Both the position numbers and the translations under genes were made by a program. The notes under the pieces are model-generated. The model ran no database searches. It was not told the origin of the DNA and saw nothing but the letters and a program-made list of their open reading frames with translations. A stretch of 64,000 bases of DNA from Dactylis glomerata (taxonomy: Eukaryota; Streptophyta; Magnoliopsida; Poales; Poaceae): the NCBI GenBank assembly GCA_007115705.1, contig QXEO01000336.1:59500-123499 (forward strand), given 5' to 3'. Shown one piece after another: positions 58,752-64,000 of this stretch (its first letter is position 1; each line of letters begins with the position of its first letter).

Positions 58752-61219
58752 TGATGTCTACGCATGCGTCTGTTCTTGTAGACAGTGTTGGGCCTCCAAG
58801 TGCAGAGGTTTGTAGAGCAGCAGCAAGTTTCCCTTAAGTGGATCACCCAAGGTTTATCGAACTCAGGGAGGAAGAGGTCAAAGCTATCCCTCTCAAACAA
58901 CCCTGCAATTACGATACAGAAAGTCTCTTGTGTCCCCAACACACCCAATACACTTGTCAGATGTATAGGTGCACTAGTTCGGCAAAGAGATTGTGAAATA
59001 CAAGTAGTAGTGATGATTATAAGTAGTAAATGTAATCTGAAATAAATATCGCATCAAGCAAACATGTAACAAAACTGAAAGGAAACGGTGTGCAATGCTT
59101 GGAAACAAGGCCTAGGGATCATACTTTCACTAGTGGACGCACTCTCAACAAATATAACATAATTGAACCAATAGATACTAACATCAATATGCCACTCTCT
59201 AAACAATTCTCCAATGGAAAATGAACACTAATCATGCGTAGGGCTATGAAGCACTCCTCAAAGTCCGTATTTCCCCAAACTAGATTGTCCCACACTGTCA
59301 CCGTGAACGCACTAGATGGTTCCAACAAACACCAACAATTCGTAGAGACGTTAACCAAAAGAGACACACATAATGCACACACTGTCACCTTCACATCGTG
59401 ATACAAGGTGTCTCCAGAGATCACGAATATAAAGCACGGGAGTAGCATAATATCTGAATAATAGCATCTACCAATTCAACTAGATACAAAGCTCATGATC
59501 ACATAAATATCACATCATAGGAGAGAGAGGTGAACCACATAGCTACTGGTACAGCCCTTAGCCCCGGGGGAGAACTACTCCCTCCTCATCATCGGAGGCA
59601 GTAACGGCGATGGAGATGGCGGTGAGGTCGATGGAGACGGCGGAGACGGCGATGGAGACTGATGGAGATGGCTCCGGGGCACTTCCCCGTCCCGGCAGGG
59701 TGCCAGAACAGAGACTTCTGTCCCCCGAAATTTGTCTTAGACGGCAGCGGCGCTGCAGAACTGTTCTGGGAAAAACGCCGATTGTTTTAGGGTTTTCCGT
59801 CGGGAGGCTTTTTATAGGCGAAGGGCATCGTCAGGAGTTGACCAGGGGCCGCGCCCCCTCATGGTGATGGTGCCCTCTGGCCCCTCTCCGGCTCCCGTTT
59901 GGTCCTCGTCCTTCTTCCGGGCAAAATAGGAGTTTCGGCTTTTATTTTGTCCAATTTCGAGAATATTTCCTGTGTAGCTTTTCTGAAACACAAAAAAGCA
60001 GAAAATAGGGAACTGGCACGGTGGCATCTTGTCAATAGGTTAGTTCCGAAAATCGCATAAAAACGCCATGAAGTGTAACAAAACACTAAGCAAATGGTGT
60101 AAGAACAAGCATGGAGCATCAAAAATTATAGATACGTTTTAGACGTATCAAGCATCCCCAAGCTTAACTCCTGCTCGTCCTCGAGTAGGTAAGTGATAAC
60201 AAAGAATAATTTTTGAGGTGACATGCACCAACACAATCTTGATCATCTATGTAAGCATTGAGTGCTGGGATCAAAAGAACTTAAAAGATGGGCATGAAAG
60301 ACATAATCTTGATAGAAGAAACTTAGCAACCATGTTATAACATGAAAAAGAACACAAACGAAAGATCATGAAAAATGAAACAATGAAAGTCAAACGTGTG
60401 CTCAAATCATATGGAAAAACATAGCAAATGGTTTTCAGATTGTCCTTCATGGAATAGCAAAACATAAATGCATAGGACACCTTCAAGTTTAAAAGGGTGA
60501 CTAGATACAAATAATTTAAGAACAAGTGAAACCAAAATAATGAATCAATCAATGATAAATTTTGGGACAATGCACATTAAACTCAGAATGACAACTATGC
60601 TCTCTTAGACGGTGCATAAAGGTAGAAGGTGGAGACTCAACATAAAAGTAAAAGAAAGTCCCTTCGCAGAGGGAAGCAGTGATTGCAAGTTTTATAAACC
60701 TTCAAAAATTATGGTACTTACTAGCTTTGAGCTCTCATTGCCCCCATCATAGGCATCTTGAATGGTTAAAGTTAATGCGAGTATAATTATGAAGCATATG
60801 CTTGACAAATCATAAGTTGAAAACCTTGTGTCCCGTGAAGTACGAATACCCAAACCTCATGCTACTCGACTTAGAGTCCCAAGCAAGCTCTTGTCATTGT
60901 AAGTATACACGTATCATCGAGAACCGCCAACGTGGTACCTCCTTGCCCGATGACATGGAACAAGCCCACATCAAAATGACAGGACAAACAGACAATGAAC
61001 ACCTCGGCATCTCTTTTATTTACCATTGGTATAGCTTTTTATTTTGAGATGCGTCGTCGAATGTCCACTATGGGCATGCTGTAAATTTCCACCATGAATG
61101 ATGCATGGCTTAGATTAGCGGCCCAGGCGTTTCTCTAACACGTATACAAACTCCATGATCCCGCAAGATTCCCAACTTATTTCACATCGCGAGTATCTAT
61201 AAACAAAAGATCACGATAT
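58752..61219 (-). mobile_element. Athila-type element A2, left part
   Basis: LTR 58752-60150 (1399 bp; TGATGTCTACGC to GACGTATCA), then internal DNA 60151-61219 homologous to A1 43642-44740 without the A1 patch. Interrupted at 61219 by A3. The left target copy would be CCCCT (58747-58751); the right end is outside the window. The LTR shares its U3 half with A1 but has a different U5 half. Confidence 0.8.
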
Positions 61220-64000
61220 TGATGTCTACGCACGCGTCTGTTCTTGTAGACAGTGTTGGGCCTCCAAGTGCAGAGGTTTGTAGAACAACAGCAAGTTTTC
61301 CTTAAGTGGATCACCCAAGGTTTATCGAACTCAGGGAGGAAGAGGTCAAAGCTATCCCTCTCAAGCAACCCTGCAATTACGATACAGAAAGTCTCTTGTG
61401 TCCCCAACACACCCAATACACTTGTCAGATGTATAGGTGCACTAGTTCGGCGAAGAGATAGTGAAATACAAGTAGTAGTGATGATTATAAGTAGCAAATG
61501 TGATCTGAAATAAATATCGCTGCGATCAAACATGTAACAAAACAGTAAGTAAACGGTGTGCAATGCTTGGAAACAAGGCCTAGGGATCATACTTTCACTA
61601 GTGGACACACTCCCAACAAATATAACATAATTGAACCAATAGATACTATCATCCATATGCAACTCAAAACAGTTCTCCAATGGAAAACGAACACTAATCA
61701 TGCGTAGGGCTAAGAAGCACTCCTCAAAGTCCGTATGTACCCAAACTAGATTGTCCCACACTATCACCGTGAACGCACTAGATGGTTCCAACAAACACCA
61801 ACATTTCATAGAGACATTAACCAAAAAGATACACATGATGCACACACTAGTCACCTTTACACCATGATACGAGGTATCTCCGGAGAGTATAATAATAAAG
61901 CATAGGAATAGCATAATATCTGAATAATAACATCTACCAATTCAACTAGATACAAAGCTCACGATCACTTAAAGATCACATCATGGGAGAGAGAGGTGAA
62001 CCATATAGCTACCGGTAGAGCCCTCAGCCCCGGGGGAGAACTACTCCCTCCTCATCATAGGAGACAGCAAGGTTGATGGAGATGGCGGTGAGGTCGATGG
62101 AGACGGCGGAGACGGCGATGGAGATCGATGGAGATGGCTCCGGGGGCACTTCCCCGTCCCGGCAGGGTGTCGGAACAGAGACTTCTGTCCCCCGAAATTT
62201 GGCTTCGACGGCGGCGGTGCTGCGGAACTATTCTGGAAATTTCACCGACTCTCCTAGGGTTTTCCGTCCCGAGGCTTTATATAGGCGAAGGAGCGTCGTC
62301 AGGTGGCTGCCAGGGCACCCTCACACATAGGGGGCGCAGCCAGGGCCTAGGCCACGCCGCCCTGGTGTGTGGGCAGCCCCTGGCCCCCCTCCGGCTATTG
62401 TTTGGTCCTCGTCCTTCGTCCGGGAAAAATAAGACTTCTGGAACTTGTTTTGTCCAATTCTGAGAATATTTCCTGTGTAGCTTTTCTGAAACACAAAAAC
62501 AGCAGAAAACAGGGAACTGGCACTGTGGCATCTTGTCAATAGGTTAGTTCCGGAAATCGCATAAAAACGCCACGAAGTGTAACGAAACACAAGGCAAATG
62601 GTGTAAAAACAAGCATGGATCATCAAAAATTATAGATACGTTTGAGACGTATCAGCATCCCCAAGCTTAACTCCTGCTCGTCCTCGAGTAGGTAAGTGAT
62701 AACAAAAGAAATAATTTTTGAGGTGACATGCACCATCACAATCTTGATCATATAGGTAAAGCATTGAGTGCTGAGATCAAAGAACTTAAAACATGGGCAT
62801 GAAAGACATAATCTTGATAATAGAAACTTAGCAACCATGTTATAACATGAAAAAGAACACAAACAAAAGATCATGAATAATGAAACAATGAAAGTCAAAC
62901 GTGTGTTCAAATCATATGGAAAAACATAGTAAATGGTTTTCAGCTTGTCCTCATGGAGAGCAAAACATAAATGCATAGGACACCTTCACCTTTAAGAGGG
63001 CGACTAGATACAAATAATTTAGGAACAAGTGAAACCAACAATATGAATCAATCAATGAAAACTTTGGGACAATGCACATTATACTCAGAATGACAACTAT
63101 GCTCTCTTAGATGATGCATAAAGATAGAAGGTGGTGACTCAACATAAAAGTAAAAAGAAAGGCCCTTCGCAGAGGGAAGCAGTGATTAAACATGTGCTAG
63201 AGCTTTTCATTTGTAAACAGAGATAAAAAATTGGGTTTTGAGAGGTGGTTGTCTTTGTCAATGACTAGCAATGGGGTTTTACTATCTTCCATACAAAAAT
63301 GAAGCAAGTTTTTGAGAGAGATTGGCACTTTTGTGCTCTTTTATAAAGCTTGGCACTCCTTCCCATCTTTTTTCCTTTCTCAAACCATGGCTAACCGATT
63401 CCATCGGGTGCCCACCAACATTCACATACCATGGAGGAGTGCCTTTTTTCTTTCTTTTTTTTTCTTTTTTTTTCTTTTTGGAATAAGACAATATGGAAGA
63501 TAGCAAATCCGACCACTACGTCCCCATGAGCTGAAAACAGTGTCACAAAATGAGAAGTATTTTGAAGGTTTTTTTGAAAGGTAGCACATGAAAATTTACT
63601 TGGAATGGCTTGCAAATACCATGCATAGGAATTTATAGTGGACACAATGGCAAACTTGTTTTTTGGGAGTTGGATACACGAGTAGAGCTCATACTCAGTA
63701 CGAAATGAGGGCTAGCAAAAGACTGGGAGCAACCAACTAAGAGAGCAATAACGGCCATAATCATGCAAAGCGACAAAGCAACATTAAAAGAAGCATAAGA
63801 TGGCATCAAAAGTCAAAAACTAAATGATCATAAAGGCTATAGGCGACTTATTTTTGTAGTCAACATGGTGTAAGCATGCGCCAAGTCAACCCAAATAAAG
63901 CATCAAAGGAGAAAACCAAATTAATGCTTCCAAATAATATAAACAACGCATGATTTTTTCAAAGGCTCATTAAGCAATCTCAGTCATTTGAGACAAGTCA
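61220..64000 (-). mobile_element. Athila-type element A3, left part
   Basis: LTR 61220-62654 (1435 bp), same subfamily as A2, inserted in A2 internal DNA after GATAT (61215-61219, expected target copy). Internal DNA 62655-64000 is homologous to A1 but has a different segment at about 63187-63590, including a T-rich run near 63447-63478. It continues past the window, so its coding capacity is unknown. Confidence 0.8.

Larger units (their letters stand above)
39530..64000 (-). mobile_element. Gypsy element T2, left (3') part, with nested insertions
   Basis: The LTR starts TGTCGGTG at 39530 and ends CACCGACA at 58293, an exact 8-bp inverted terminal pair. Removing the solo LTR and A1, each with one target copy, leaves 39530-39600, 41214-41987 and 58239-58293, about 900 bp. 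On the minus strand a purine tract (GGCTCCCGGGGGCTAC, 58294-58309) precedes the LTR. The internal DNA 58294-58751 includes the start of a + strand gene, the layout seen in T1, so T2 is probably also Tat lineage. It is interrupted by A2 at 58752 and runs beyond the window. The left target copy would be TTCTC (39525-39529); the right is out of view. Confidence 0.75.

Noticed and set aside
63282..63506. Lysine-rich frame
   Set aside because: Caused by the T-rich run at 63447-63478 read on the other strand.

Overview
The window is repeat-dominated nuclear DNA from a large-genome grass, most likely a Triticeae species (wheat, barley, rye or goatgrass group). The evidence is a BARE/Angela/WIS-type copia element, Athila-lineage gypsy LTRs starting TGATACGT, Tat-lineage gypsy elements carrying antisense genes, and a CACTA transposon with CACTACAAGAAA ends. 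No intact ordinary host gene was found. Family names are from memory; structures and coordinates were read from the sequence.

Left block (1-24340) is a four-layer nest. The oldest layer is the 3' end of a forward Athila-type element (A0: internal 1-629, 3' LTR 630-1351 plus 23452-24340). A decayed minus-strand copia element (C1, 1352-23446, target duplication ATGAT) sits in that LTR. A minus-strand Tat-lineage gypsy (T1, 1928-17617) sits in C1 and has lost its 5' end by a deletion that also removed part of C1. A 7.86-kb CACTA (8019-15877, target duplication TAT) sits in the T1 integrase and carries fragments of a Rab GTPase gene and a reticulon gene. T1 also carries, on the opposite strand, a six-exon gene that still reads open for 902 codons.

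Middle block (24341-38943) is lower-copy, gene-like DNA: GC-rich promoter-like segments, a Stowaway-like MITE, two Helitron-like 3' ends, a pair of diverged direct repeats about 8.3 kb apart, and an HSP90 first-exon fragment between two copies of a perfect palindrome.

Right block (38944-64000) is a second nest. A forward Athila LTR fragment (F2) is interrupted by a minus-strand gypsy (T2) whose 900-bp LTR is split into 39530-39600, 41214-41987 and 58239-58293. That LTR holds a solo Athila LTR (39601-41208, target duplication GGGCT) and a full Athila-type element (A1, 41988-58233, target duplication GCCGT). A1 is non-autonomous, with only a short gag-protease frame, and a young BARE-type copia (49233-57929) sits in its right-hand LTR. 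Farther right, Athila A2 (58752 onward) interrupts the T2 antisense gene and A3 (61220 onward) interrupts A2; both run off the window.

The observations most worth a second look are: the open spliced antisense gene inside a decaying element; a 7-base word, ATGGCGG, present 36 times in T1 and not found in the CACTA or C1; the BARE copy, which has a 231-bp target duplication and 8 extra bases at its right LTR instead of a 5-bp duplication; chained copy-and-paste patches between LTR and internal DNA in A1; and the multi-gene capture inside the CACTA.
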